Below the pieces are notes generated by a model. That model saw nothing but the letters and a program-made list of their open reading frames with translations. It had not been told where the DNA came from and searched no databases. Shown piece after piece: positions 26,542 through 37,656 of a stretch of 64,000 bases of DNA. Source of the DNA: RYN-133 sp963754285 (lineage in GTDB: Bacteria; Actinomycetota; Actinomycetes; Mycobacteriales; Jatrophihabitantaceae); NCBI GenBank assembly GCA_963754285.1, contig CAVWFN010000009.1:62001-126000 (forward strand), in the 5' to 3' direction. Each line of letters opens with the position of its first letter. The first letter of the stretch is position 1. Position numbers and translations under genes: made by a program.

Positions 26542-28314
26542 TCAGACAAGATCCGATCCCGGCGGCTCGACATAGTCAATGCCCGCTTCCTTGCGCTGTT
26601 CCGGCGTGATCGGAGCCGGTGCGCCGGTGAGGGGGTCGTAGCCGCCGCCGGTCTTGGGGAACGCGACAACCTCGCGCATCGAGTCGGCGCCGGTCAGCAA
26701 CGCGCAGATTCGGTCCCAGCCGAAGGCGATGCCGCCGTGCGGCGGTGCGCCGAACTTGAACGCGTCGAGCAGGAACCCGAACTTGGTCTGCGCTTCCTCC
26801 GGCGACAGACCCATGACCGCGAAGACCCGCTCCTGGACGTCGCGACGATGGATACGGATCGACCCGCCGCCGATCTCGTTGCCGTTGCAGACGATGTCGT
26901 ACGCATACGCCAGCGCCGATCCCGGGTCGGTGTCGAACGTGTCGAGGTACTCGGGCTTCGGGGACGTGAACGCGTGGTGCACCGCCGTCCAGGCGCCCGA
27001 GCCGACCGCGACGTCACCGGCCGCGACCGCGTCCGAGCTCGGCTCGAACAGCGGCGCGTCGACGACCCACACGAACGACCATTGCGACTCGTCGATCAGG
27101 CCGTTGCGACGACCGATCTCGAGTCGGGTCGCGCCGAGCAGCCCGCGCGCGGAGTTGCCGCCGCCGGCTGCGAAGAAGATGCAGTCGCCGGGTGCCGCGC
27201 CGACCTGCGCGACGATGCCGGCGCGCTCGTCGTCGGACAGGTTCTTCGCGACCGGGCCGCCCAACTCTCCGTCGTCGCCGACGAGCACGTAGGCCAAGCC
27301 GCGGTGACCGCGTTGCCGCGCGAAGTCCTGCCAGCCGTCGAGCGTGCGACGCGGCTGCGACGCGCCGCCCTGCATGACGACCGCGCCCACGTACGGCGCC
27401 TGGAACACGCGGAACGGTGTGTTCTTGAAGAACTCGGTGCAGTCGACGAGTTCGAGACCGAAGCGCAGGTCAGGCTTGTCGGTGCCGAAGCGGTCCATCG
27501 CGTCGTAGTAGGTCATGCGCGCGATTGGCGTCTGCACCTCGTAGCCGATCAGCTGCCACACCGACTTCAGCACGTCCTCGGCGAGCGCGATGACGTCGTC
27601 CTGGTCGACGAAGCTCATCTCGATGTCGAGCTGCGTGAATTCGGGCTGGCGGTCGGCGCGGAAGTCCTCGTCGCGATAGCACCGCGCGATCTGGAAGTAC
27701 TTCTCCATGCCGGCAACCATCAGCAACTGCTTGAACAGCTGCGGCGACTGCGGCAGCGCGTACCAGTTGCCCGGACGAAGCCGGGCGGGCACGAGGAAGT
27801 CGCGCGCGCCCTCGGGCGTCGAGCGCGTCATCGTCGGTGTCTCGATCTCGACGAACCCGCGATCGAGCAACGCCTCACGAGCGGCGCGATTCACCTTGGA
27901 GCGCAAGCGGATCGCCGCCGCCGGGCCGGGACGCCGCAGGTCGAGGTAGCGGTACTTGAGCCGAGCCTCCTCGCCGACCTCGGCGTGCTCGTCGACCTGG
28001 AACGGCAGCGTCGCGGCTTCGTTCAAGACCTCGAGCGACGACGCGACGACCTCGATCTCGCCGGTCGGGATCGCGGCGTTCACATTGCCCTCGGGACGCA
28101 GCCGGACCTCACCGGTGACTGCGATGACCCATTCGTTGCGCAACGCGTGGGCGTCGGCCTCGCGGAAGACCACCTGCGCGGTGCCACTAGCGTCTCGAAC
28201 GTCGATGAAGGTCACGCCGCCGTGATCACGTCGGGTTGCCACCCATCCGGCGAGGGTGACTGTGTTGCCGGCGTCGGATGCACGAAGCGATCCGGCGTCA
28301 TGAGTGCGTATCAC
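26542..28314 (-). CDS. aspS: Aspartyl-tRNA synthetase
   Basis: AspRS charges tRNA with aspartate; the bacterial form may be non-discriminating and also make Asp-tRNA-Asn. The 590-residue protein has the OB-fold anticodon domain (VTLAGWVATRRDHGGVTFIDVRD), class II motif 1-2 (KYRYLDLRRPG, ARCYRDEDFRADRQPEFTQLD), the GAD insertion (GNSARGLLGATRLEIG), and motif 3 (GGIAFGWDRICALL). The start is GTG 28314, overlapping the hisS stop by 4 bases (GTGA). The hisS-aspS order is conserved in actinobacteria; here they are adjacent. Confidence 0.96.
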   Translation of the reverse strand: MIRTHDAGSLRASDAGNTVTLAGWVATRRDHGGVTFIDVRDASGTAQVVFREADAHALRNEWVIAVTGEVRLRPEGNVNAAIPTGEIEVVASSLEVLNEAATLPFQVDEHAEVGEEARLKYRYLDLRRPGPAAAIRLRSKVNRAAREALLDRGFVEIETPTMTRSTPEGARDFLVPARLRPGNWYALPQSPQLFKQLLMVAGMEKYFQIARCYRDEDFRADRQPEFTQLDIEMSFVDQDDVIALAEDVLKSVWQLIGYEVQTPIARMTYYDAMDRFGTDKPDLRFGLELVDCTEFFKNTPFRVFQAPYVGAVVMQGGASQPRRTLDGWQDFARQRGHRGLAYVLVGDDGELGGPVAKNLSDDERAGIVAQVGAAPGDCIFFAAGGGNSARGLLGATRLEIGRRNGLIDESQWSFVWVVDAPLFEPSSDAVAAGDVAVGSGAWTAVHHAFTSPKPEYLDTFDTDPGSALAYAYDIVCNGNEIGGGSIRIHRRDVQERVFAVMGLSPEEAQTKFGFLLDAFKFGAPPHGGIAFGWDRICALLTGADSMREVVAFPKTGGGYDPLTGAPAPITPEQRKEAGIDYVEPPGSDLV

Positions 28315-29642
28315 TGTTCGTCCTTACGAGAGATCACTTGCGGGCGCAGGTCTTCGACGGGTGGCAACCAGGCCGCGGGATCGGCAGCGACCTGGTCGCC
28401 GCTGCGGATGTCTCTGACCTGGTCGGCATCGTCGTCGCTGCTCGGGAACCATACGTACGGGATGCCGCGCCGTTCGGCGTAGCGAATCTGCTTGCCGTAT
28501 TTCTGCGGCGCCGGCGCGACCTCGGCCGCGATAGCGCGTGAACGCAACACTTGAGCAATCGAGATGCACCGCTCGCGCTCGTCCTCGCTGGGCAAGGCGA
28601 CCAGCACTGCAGACGGCACCGACCGCGACGCCTCGAGCACGCCGTCGTGCAACAGCGGGATCAGCAGGCGGGTGACCCCGAGCGAGATCCCCACGCCGGG
28701 AAAGGTCGTCTTGCCGTCGCTGGCCAGCGAGTCGTAACGCCCGCCCGAGCAGACCGAACCGAGCGACTCGTAGCCGGCCATCCGCGTCTCGAACACGGTG
28801 CCGGTGTAGTAGTCGAGCCCGCGCGCGATACGCAGGTCGGCCTCGACCGTGACCCCGCTGATCGAGGCGCAGCCCTCGATCACCGCTGCGAGCTCCTCGA
28901 GGCCTTCGTCGAGCAGTTGGTGCGCGACGCCGAGCGCCCACACCCTCGACACGAACGAGGTGTCGGTCGCGCGGATCTCGGCCAGCGCGAGGCACTGGCC
29001 GGCTTGCTGGTCGGACAGGCCGGCGTCGTCGACGAGCTGCTTCGCGATCGAATCGGCCGGCTCCTTGTCGAGCTTGTCGATGATGCGCATGACTGCGTCG
29101 ATGTCGCTCGCGCCGACGCCGCGGTAGAAGCCCTCGATGAGCTTGCGGTTGTTGACCTGCAGGCGCAGCGGCGGCAGGAAGTCGAGCTCGCCGAGCGCTT
29201 CGGCCATGACTCGCGCGATCTCGACGTCGTGGTGCGGCGCGAGGGTGTCGCGTCCGACGACGTCGATGTCGGCCTGGGTGAACTCGCGGTAGCGGCCGGT
29301 CTGCGGACGTTCGCCGCGCCACACCTTCTGGATCTGGTAGCGGCGGAACGGGAAGTCGAGGTGACCGGCGTTGTCGAGCACGTAGCGCGCGAACGGCACG
29401 GTGAGGTCGAAGTGCAGACCCAACCCGGCATCGCCGTCCTCGGCGTGCAACCGGCGCAGGACGTAGACCTCTTTGTCGATCTCGCCCTTGCGCAGCAGCG
29501 AGTCGAGCGGTTCGGCTGCGCGCGTTTCGACGGGTGCGAAGCCGTGCACCTCGAAGATCGAGCGCAGCCGGTCGAGGACGGCCAGTTCGACGAAGCGTTG
29601 GGACGGCAGAAGTTCCGGGAACCCGGAGAGGGAGGTGGTCAT
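28311..29642 (-). CDS. hisS: Histidyl-tRNA synthetase
   Basis: HisRS is a class II synthetase that charges tRNA-His. The start is ATG 29642 (TTSLSGFPELLPSQRFVEL), overlapping the upstream hydrolase stop in an ATGA; the protein has 443 residues. Signatures are LHFDLTVPFARYV, QKVWRGERPQTGRYREFTQ (motif 2), ADLRIARGLDYYTGTVFETR (HisA motif 2), CSGGRYDSL, and the C-terminal anticodon-binding domain with PQKYGKQIRYAERRGIPYV. It is longer than the minimal family at the N-terminus, where the motif 1 region is LLPSQRFVELAVLDRLRSIF. Confidence 0.96.
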   Translation of the reverse strand: MTTSLSGFPELLPSQRFVELAVLDRLRSIFEVHGFAPVETRAAEPLDSLLRKGEIDKEVYVLRRLHAEDGDAGLGLHFDLTVPFARYVLDNAGHLDFPFRRYQIQKVWRGERPQTGRYREFTQADIDVVGRDTLAPHHDVEIARVMAEALGELDFLPPLRLQVNNRKLIEGFYRGVGASDIDAVMRIIDKLDKEPADSIAKQLVDDAGLSDQQAGQCLALAEIRATDTSFVSRVWALGVAHQLLDEGLEELAAVIEGCASISGVTVEADLRIARGLDYYTGTVFETRMAGYESLGSVCSGGRYDSLASDGKTTFPGVGISLGVTRLLIPLLHDGVLEASRSVPSAVLVALPSEDERERCISIAQVLRSRAIAAEVAPAPQKYGKQIRYAERRGIPYVWFPSSDDDADQVRDIRSGDQVAADPAAWLPPVEDLRPQVISRKDEQ

Positions 29643-30295
29643 AGATCGATCAGGTAGGGGTTCGTTGCGCGTTCGCGCGCGATGGTCGTGGACGGGCCGT
29701 GGCCGGCGTGGACGATCGTGGCGTCGTCCATCGGCAGGATCACCTCGCGCAGCGACTGCTGCATGTCCTGCATCGACCCGCCGGGGAAGTCGACCCGTCC
29801 GATCGAGCCCGCGAACAGCACGTCGCCGCTGAACAGGAGCGGGTCGGCGTCGGCGAGACCGAAGACGACCGAGCCTTTGGTGTGGCCGGGTGCGTGCCGC
29901 ACGACGAAGTCCATCCCGGCGAGGCTGATCTTCTCGCCGTCGGCCATCTCGAGGACGTCGTCCGGCTCGGCGAAGGTGAGCGTGCCGAACAGCGGCGAGC
30001 CCTTCGGCAGGTTGATTCCCGACCACGGGTCGGTGAGCTGTTCGCGGTCGCTCGGGTGGATGTAGGCGGGGACGTCGCGGGCCTGGCAGACGGGCACGAC
30101 CGAGAAGGTGTGGTCGATGTGGCCGTGGGTGAGCAGCACGGCGACCGGGTGCAGCCGATTCTCGGCAATAACCTCGTCCAGCTGAGGTCCCACGCCGATT
30201 CCGGGATCGATCACGATGCATTGTTCGCCGGCAGCAGGGGCGACCACCCAGCAGTTGGTGGCCGTCACCTCCGACGGAAATCCTGCGACGAACAC
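29639..30295 (-). CDS. Metallo-beta-lactamase-fold hydrolase (glyoxalase II-like)
   Basis: This 218-residue MBL-fold hydrolase is of the glyoxalase II type, which hydrolyses thioesters of glutathione- or mycothiol-type adducts. The zinc ligands are THGHIDHTF (HxHxDH) near residue 58, HAPGHTKGS, FSGDVLFAGSIGR and a final His in IVHAGHGP. The start is GTG 30295. Its stop overlaps the hisS start in an ATGA. The corresponding M. tuberculosis gene (Rv2581c) has the same position. The true substrate is unproven. Confidence 0.9.
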   Translation of the reverse strand: MFVAGFPSEVTATNCWVVAPAAGEQCIVIDPGIGVGPQLDEVIAENRLHPVAVLLTHGHIDHTFSVVPVCQARDVPAYIHPSDREQLTDPWSGINLPKGSPLFGTLTFAEPDDVLEMADGEKISLAGMDFVVRHAPGHTKGSVVFGLADADPLLFSGDVLFAGSIGRVDFPGGSMQDMQQSLREVILPMDDATIVHAGHGPSTTIARERATNPYLIDL

Positions 30296-30378
30296 TTCTT
30301 GAGCCTACCGAGACTGTTGCCGACGATTTCGGGGTCACACAGCGCGCGCCTAGATGGACTTTCGTAGACTTCCCCCTC

Positions 30379-31089
30379 GTGCCGACGAACAAGCAGCGCC
30401 GCGACACCGCGCGCCGTCATCTGGAACGCCAGCTCGAGCGCCGCGCCGAGCGCGAGGCGCGTCGCCGGAGGGTGACGCTGATCTCGACGATCATCGGCAC
30501 GCTCGCGTTGATCGTGGTCATCATCGTCGCCGTCGTGGTGCTCAGCAGCGGCAGCGACAAGAAGCCCGCGGCGCAGAAGAAGCCCTCGACCTCGCCGACG
30601 TCGTCGGTCACTTCGCCCTCGCCGGCCCCGACGACGTCCTACCCGCCGGCCAAGGGCGCAGCCGTGACGTTCAAGGGCGTAACGGTCAAGGGCGCGACCG
30701 ATCTCAAGGGCTATCCGGTGGTGACCTCGAAGGGATCGGGCGATCCGAAGAACATCGAGGTCAAGGACCTCGTAGTAGGCAAGGGAGCAGCCGCCACGCC
30801 CACGTCGTCGGTGGTCGTGCAGTACTACGGCGTCCTCTACAAGAACGGCACGTACTTCGACTCGTCATGGAAGCGCGGCGAACCCGCCCCGTTCTCGCTG
30901 ACCCAGGTCGTGAAGGGCTTCACCTACGGCATCGGCGGTGAGAAGGGCGTCCCCCCGATGAAGGTCGGCGGCCGACGCATCATCATCGTTCCGTCCGCGC
31001 TGGGCTACGGAAAGACCGGCCAGCCGCCGACGATCCCCGCAAACGCCCCCCTGGTGTTCATCGTCGACCTGAAGTCGATCTCCGGCTGA
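30379..31089 (+). CDS. Membrane-anchored FKBP-type peptidyl-prolyl isomerase
   Basis: This 236-residue protein has a basic cytoplasmic N-terminus (PTNKQRRDTARRHLERQLE), one membrane helix (LISTIIGTLALIVVIIVAVVVL, about 34-55), a Ser/Pro/Thr-rich linker (to about 92) and a C-terminal FKBP domain. The FKBP part has VVVQYYGVLYKNGTYFDSSW, PFSLTQVVKGFTYGIGG, VPPMKVGGRRIIIVPSALGYG and FIVDLKSISG. It should fold proteins at the outer face of the membrane. The start is GTG 30379. At this locus M. tuberculosis has PpiB, a cyclophilin with a very similar N-terminus, so the catalytic domain seems to have been exchanged here. Confidence 0.9.
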   Translation: MPTNKQRRDTARRHLERQLERRAEREARRRRVTLISTIIGTLALIVVIIVAVVVLSSGSDKKPAAQKKPSTSPTSSVTSPSPAPTTSYPPAKGAAVTFKGVTVKGATDLKGYPVVTSKGSGDPKNIEVKDLVVGKGAAATPTSSVVVQYYGVLYKNGTYFDSSWKRGEPAPFSLTQVVKGFTYGIGGEKGVPPMKVGGRRIIIVPSALGYGKTGQPPTIPANAPLVFIVDLKSISG

Positions 31090-31123
31090 TCGTCAGCGCG
31101 GCCCGAGCTGGGTAGAGCGCGGA

Positions 31124-33469
<2,346 letters not shown>

Positions 33470-33561
33470 GGCGTCCGACTTCAGCGAAGCTCCTCTGCGC
33501 TAGAAGGTCTTCCACCGCAAAGTCTAGAGGCCCGCTGGTATTCCCGTCTCTGCCGAGACGA

Positions 33562-34080
33562 TCACACAGTCAGCAGCGCCGTCAGCGGGGCAAGCCCGGC
33601 AAGAGCCGCACGTCCGTCGAGGAACGCGAGCTCCAAGATCACTGCGAGCGCGACGACCGTGCCGCCGGCGCGCGTGATCAGGTCGGCCGCCGCGCGCATC
33701 GTGCCGCCGGTGGCAAGGACGTCGTCGACGAGCAGCACCCGCTTGCCGGTGATCAGCTCGGGTCCGACCTCGATCTCGGCCGAGCCGTACTCGAGGTCGT
33801 AGGACGCGCGCAGGGTCGGCGGCGGAAGCTTGCCCGCCTTGCGCACCGGGACGAGACCACGGCCGAGCTGGCCGGCGATCGCGCCGGCCAGCAGGAAACC
33901 GCGCGCCTCGATGCCTGCGACGACATCGACGTCAGGTGCGACCGCGGCAAGTTCGCGCACAACCGTCGCGAACGCCTCGGCATCGGCAAGTAGCGGCGTG
34001 ATGTCCTTGAAGACGATCCCCGGCTGCGGGAAGTCAGGGACGTCGCGCAACCGCGACGCGATCAGATCGGCAGAGGTCAC
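33562..34080 (-). CDS. apt: Adenine phosphoribosyltransferase
   Basis: Apt salvages adenine to AMP using PRPP. The start is GTG 34080 (TSADLIASRLRDVPDFPQPG), overlapping the secF stop in a GTGA; the protein has 172 residues. Signatures are FKDITPLLADAEAF, GIEARGFLLAGAIA, the flexible loop VPVRKAGKLPPPTLRASYDLEYG and the PRPP motif RVLLVDDVLATGGTM. It lies between secF and relA, a conserved actinobacterial arrangement; salvage here may help to balance purine pools drained by (p)ppGpp synthesis. Confidence 0.95.
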   Translation of the reverse strand: MTSADLIASRLRDVPDFPQPGIVFKDITPLLADAEAFATVVRELAAVAPDVDVVAGIEARGFLLAGAIAGQLGRGLVPVRKAGKLPPPTLRASYDLEYGSAEIEVGPELITGKRVLLVDDVLATGGTMRAAADLITRAGGTVVALAVILELAFLDGRAALAGLAPLTALLTV

Positions 34081-35213
34081 CGACTGCGCCTGTTGCCGGG
34101 CCGTCGAGTGGGCCGGGCGCCAGGACGGGGTGCCGGAGCGGGCGCTCCACTGCGCTTGCGTGGTGGCACCACTCCGGCCGCAGCGAGCTCGGCCTCGTCC
34201 GACGAGCGGCGGGCGTCCCGGGCTCGCCGCGACTCGACCCGCTTGCGCAGCCCGCGGTACTCGGGCGAACGCTCGGTGAGGTCGACGACGATCGGCGTCG
34301 CGAGGAACAGCGACGAGTACGCGCCGGACGCCAGGCCGACGAACAGGATCAGCGCGAGGTCCTTGATCGTGCCGACGCCGAGCAGGCCTGCTCCGACGAA
34401 CAGCAGCCCGGCCACCGGCAGCAGCGCAATGAGCGACGTGTTGATCGAGCGCATCAGGGTCTGGTTGACCGCCAGGTTCGCGGCTTCGGAGAACGTCATC
34501 CGCGAGCCGGCGAGCAGGTCGCGCGAGTTCTCGGCGACCTTGTCGTAGACCACGACCGTGTCGTAGAGCGAGAAACCGAGAATCGTCAGCAAGCCGACGA
34601 TCGTGGACGGGGTGACCTCGAAGCCGACGAGGGAGTAGACGCCGGCGGCGACGACGAGGTCGTGCAGTAGCGCGACGATGCCGCCGACCGCCATGCGCCA
34701 CTGGAAGCGGATCGCGATGTAGATCGAGACCGCGATCAGGAAGATGATCAGCCCTTGGAGCGCCTTGATCGTCGTGTCATGGCCCCACTCGCTGCTGATC
34801 GTGTTGGTCGAGACGGATGTCGGGATTGATGTGTACCGCTTTGCCACCGCAACGAGCACGTTCTGCTCCTGCTGCGGCGCGCAGGGTTCGCGTGTTCACG
34901 ATGATCTGCTGGTCGGAGCCCGAACCGACAACCTGCGGCGCTTCGGCGGGAGTGACGCCGGCATCGACGAAGGCGGTCTGCGAGGTTGTCCGTCGTGACC
35001 GCGAGCGTGCCGGACGACGGAGAACTGGAAGGTCGATCCACCCTTGAACTCGACGCCGTAGTTGAAGCCTCGGAACACGAAGCTCACGACGCAGATCAGG
35101 ATCAGGATCCCGGACGCGAGATACCAGCGCTTGCGCGAACCGATGAAGTCGATGCGGGTCTCGCCGCGGTACAAGCGGCTCAACACGGAGCGAGGTTTCA
35201 CTTCGGTCATCAT
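34077..35213 (-). CDS. secF: Protein translocase subunit SecF, three apparent frameshifts
   Basis: SecF works with SecD to drive late steps of Sec export using the proton gradient. The N-terminus is clear: MMTEVKPRSVLSRLYRGETR, the first membrane helix (WYLASGILILICVVSFVFRG) and GVEFKGGSTFQF. The C-terminal five-helix domain, from VAVAKRYTSIPTSVSTNT to TIVGLLTILGFSLYDTVVVYDKV and RSINTSLIALLPVAGLLF, is also clear. Between 35022 and 34870 the reading passes through three frame changes: near 35021 (to PSSGTLAVTTDNLAD), near 34978 (to AFVDAGVTPAEAPQVVG) and near 34880 (to QNVLVAVAKRY). Each fits one extra base; corrected length is about 377 residues. The start ATG 35213 overlaps the secD stop. 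The tail is basic and Ala/Pro-rich. Confidence 0.88.
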
Positions 35214-37555
35214 CGGTCGCCGTCCTTCTTGTCGCGCATGCGCGCGCGACGCGCGGCCGCACGCTCGGCGGCCGAGCCGGGTTCGGGCGCCACGCGCCGG
35301 CGCGGCTGGTCGGGCTCGTCGGACGTTTCGTCGACCTCGGTGGCGTCCTCGACCTCGTCAACGTCGTCGACCCCGGTGACGTCCTCGACGTCGTCAACGT
35401 CCTCGGTCCCGGTCACATCCTCGACCTCGGTGGCGGCCTTCTTGTCCAGCACGAGGGTCGCCTTGCCCGAGTACTCGTTGGGCTCGGCCGGTTCGGGCCG
35501 GGTTCGGCCGCGGCGAGCGCGTGGCGGCTCGCGATCCGCATCCGGAGACGGTGCACCACGCACTGCGTCCAGTCCGGTGAAGCGGGCCGAGCCGAAGGCG
35601 CGACTACGCGACAGCAGCGCGACGATCGGGTGCGTGAACAGGAACACCACGACGAGGTCGAGGATCGTCGACATCCCGAGCGTGAACGCGAAGCCCTTCA
35701 CGTCTGCCGAAGCGAAGTAGTACAGGATCGCTGCGGCCAGGAACGAGACCGTGTCCGCGGACAGAATCGTGCGGCGGGCACGCACCCAGGCGCGTGGGAC
35801 CGCGACGCGCGAGGACCGTCCTTCGTGCACCTCGTCCTTGAGCCGTTCGAAGAACACGACGAACGAGTCGGCAGTGATACCTAAAGCGACGATGAAACCG
35901 GCGATGCCCGCGAGATCGAGAGTGAAGCCGATCTGCACGCCGAGTATCACGAGCATGGCGTAGGTCAGCCCTGCCGACACGAGCAGCGACGCGATCGTCA
36001 CGAGGCCGAGGCCGCGGTAGTAGATCAGCGAGTAGATGACGACGAGCAGCAGGCCGATGCCGCCGGCCAGGAATGCCGCCTTCAACTGGGCGCTACCCAG
36101 CGTCGCCGAGACGTGCTGGTTGTTGTCGTTGCGGAAGCTGACGGGCAGCTTTCCGTAGTTGAGTTCCTGCGCGAGATTGCGGGCGGTGTCGGACGTGAAG
36201 TTGCCCGAGATCTGCGTGTTCTCGCTCAGGGCGGCTTCGGTGATCGGCGCGGAGATCACCTCGCCGTCGAGGGTGAAAGCGACGAAATCGGAACACGGCA
36301 CTGCCGAGGAGGCGGCGCACACGCCGGACTGACCGGCGACCACCGTCGCGTTCGACGTGGTGTTGTACTTCGAGGTCCACGCACTCCACCGGTCGGCGCC
36401 GCTCGAGGTCAGCGTGAGCGCCACGGTCCACTGGACCTGGCCGTTCTGCCCGCTGGGCGCCTGCGCGCTGGCCGAGTCGATCAATTTGCCGGGGACGACG
36501 ACGAACCCGAGCAGATACGCCACCTTCGTGCCGTAGGTCGTGCCGTCGTCGCACGCGTAGTAGTAGTGCGTGGGGACGTCGTTCTCGTATTGGACCGAGT
36601 TGCAGTCCAGCGACGACAGCGCGGTCTCGATCTCGCCCTGCTGCGTCGTCGACAGCGCCGTGTAGGGCTTGCAGAGGGCAGTTGCCAGACCCGGTGCCGG
36701 GCAGGACTCCGATGTCGGCATCTTCGCCTTGAGCGTCGGGTCGTACTGGAACAGCGACTTGCCACCGAACGGCGCCGTCCCGGCACCGCTGAGCTTGATC
36801 GGGGTGTTGAACGGGTCGGCGTTGCAGATCGGACGCGAGCTCGCCGTTGCCGCGCTCGACGTAGGACTCGGCGACGCGCTCGGGGACGCGCTCGGGGACG
36901 CGCTCGACGATGCGCTCGGGGATGTGCTCGCCGACGTGCTCGACCTCGAGGTCTTGAGGGGCGTCGCTGTCGCGGTGTTCGACGGCTTCGCCTCGAGCGG
37001 CAACGCGTGGAAGTCGGCCGAGCCCGGCGAGTGCGACGACGTCGCGGTGCTGGTGACCGAACCGCTGGAGCTCGGCGAGCCGGCTGACGCGCCGCCCGTG
37101 GCGGTGGGTGACGGCGTCGGTGTCTGTGTCGATCCTGCCGCCTTTTTCGCAGCCTTGGCGGTGACACACGACACGGGCACGGCTGGTGCGACAACACCGC
37201 GGAAGTTCAGGATCGCCGCCTTGCCGAGGCGAGCGACGTCGGTCGTGGTGCCGTTGGGGATCTCGACGACGAGCTGGTCGCTGCCTTGGACGACGACAGT
37301 GGAACCGGTGACGCCGGTGGTGTTGATGCGGTCCTCGAGGATCTGCCGCGCCTGCGTCATCTGCGAGCTCGTCGGCGGCGGCGAGCCCTTCGGGGTCTGC
37401 GCCGTGAAGATCACCCGGATTCCGCCCACGAGGTCGAGACCCAGCTTGGGTGTCTGCCTCGAGCCGAACAGCACGACCGAGTAGAGCAGAACGAAGAGGG
37501 CGGCAAGGGCCATGAAGTATCGGCCGACGCGCAGCGTTCCGACGGGTGGTGCCAC
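35210..37555 (-). CDS. secD: Protein translocase subunit SecD with long low-complexity insert and acidic tail
   Basis: SecD is the larger proton-driven Sec accessory subunit. The start is GTG 37555 (AGGAG upstream); the 781-residue length exceeds the usual 550-620. It has the first membrane helix (FMALAALFVLLYSVVLFG), KLGLDLVGGIRVIFTA, QILEDRINTTGVTGSTVVVQ, and the C-terminal RND part (GFTLDLAGIAGFIVALGITA, DSFVVFFERLKDEV, VSFLAAAILYYFASADVKGFA). The extra length is a Ser/Thr/Pro/Ala-rich stretch at about residues 141-240 in the periplasmic-type domain and an acidic repeat tail (about 709-749) followed by Ala/Arg residues. It lies between yajC and secF. Confidence 0.93.
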   Translation of the reverse strand: MAPPVGTLRVGRYFMALAALFVLLYSVVLFGSRQTPKLGLDLVGGIRVIFTAQTPKGSPPPTSSQMTQARQILEDRINTTGVTGSTVVVQGSDQLVVEIPNGTTTDVARLGKAAILNFRGVVAPAVPVSCVTAKAAKKAAGSTQTPTPSPTATGGASAGSPSSSGSVTSTATSSHSPGSADFHALPLEAKPSNTATATPLKTSRSSTSASTSPSASSSASPSASPSASPSPTSSAATASSRPICNADPFNTPIKLSGAGTAPFGGKSLFQYDPTLKAKMPTSESCPAPGLATALCKPYTALSTTQQGEIETALSSLDCNSVQYENDVPTHYYYACDDGTTYGTKVAYLLGFVVVPGKLIDSASAQAPSGQNGQVQWTVALTLTSSGADRWSAWTSKYNTTSNATVVAGQSGVCAASSAVPCSDFVAFTLDGEVISAPITEAALSENTQISGNFTSDTARNLAQELNYGKLPVSFRNDNNQHVSATLGSAQLKAAFLAGGIGLLLVVIYSLIYYRGLGLVTIASLLVSAGLTYAMLVILGVQIGFTLDLAGIAGFIVALGITADSFVVFFERLKDEVHEGRSSRVAVPRAWVRARRTILSADTVSFLAAAILYYFASADVKGFAFTLGMSTILDLVVVFLFTHPIVALLSRSRAFGSARFTGLDAVRGAPSPDADREPPRARRGRTRPEPAEPNEYSGKATLVLDKKAATEVEDVTGTEDVDDVEDVTGVDDVDEVEDATEVDETSDEPDQPRRRVAPEPGSAAERAAARRARMRDKKDGDR
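35309..35431 (-). repeat. Imperfect tandem repeat encoding the acidic SecD tail
   Basis: Imperfect units of about 36 bases built from GTCCTCGAC/GTCGTCAAC blocks repeat here (read on the plus strand). They encode alternating EDV, DDV and TEV steps with more than 20 acidic residues and no basic ones, at the cytoplasmic C-terminus of SecD. Such repeats expand and contract easily, so length may vary between strains. Confidence 0.75.
36859..36935 (-). repeat. Tandem 12-base repeats in the SecD linker
   Basis: Close copies of a 12-base unit (GACGCGCTCGGG on the plus strand) lie next to one another. They encode SPSA/SPSASPSA steps of the low-complexity linker of SecD, at about residues 207-232. This is part of a longer Ser/Thr/Pro/Ala-rich stretch without predicted structure. 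Confidence 0.75.
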
Positions 37556-37610
37556 GGGGAATGCACTCCTAGTTCGTTCGACAGGCAGCCTGACTCGCGG
37601 GTGCGCCGAA

Positions 37611-37650
37611 CCGGGGCACCCGGTGCATCAGTATGACCGACGGTGCCCGG
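37611..37650 (-). promoter_or_regulatory. Hairpin in the yajC-secD spacer
   Basis: CCGGGGCACC (37611-37620) can pair with GGTGCCCGG (37642-37650) with one bulged G and a 21-base loop. It lies in the 101-base spacer between the yajC stop and the secD start. It may slow or attenuate transcription into secD or protect the mRNA; there is no T-tract and function is inferred. Confidence 0.35.
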
Positions 37651-37656
37651 CGGCCC

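Noticed and set aside
36859..36935. Short tandem repeats that could be taken for a CRISPR array
   Set aside because: Units are 12 bases without unique spacers, are in frame within secD and encode a Ser/Pro/Ala linker.
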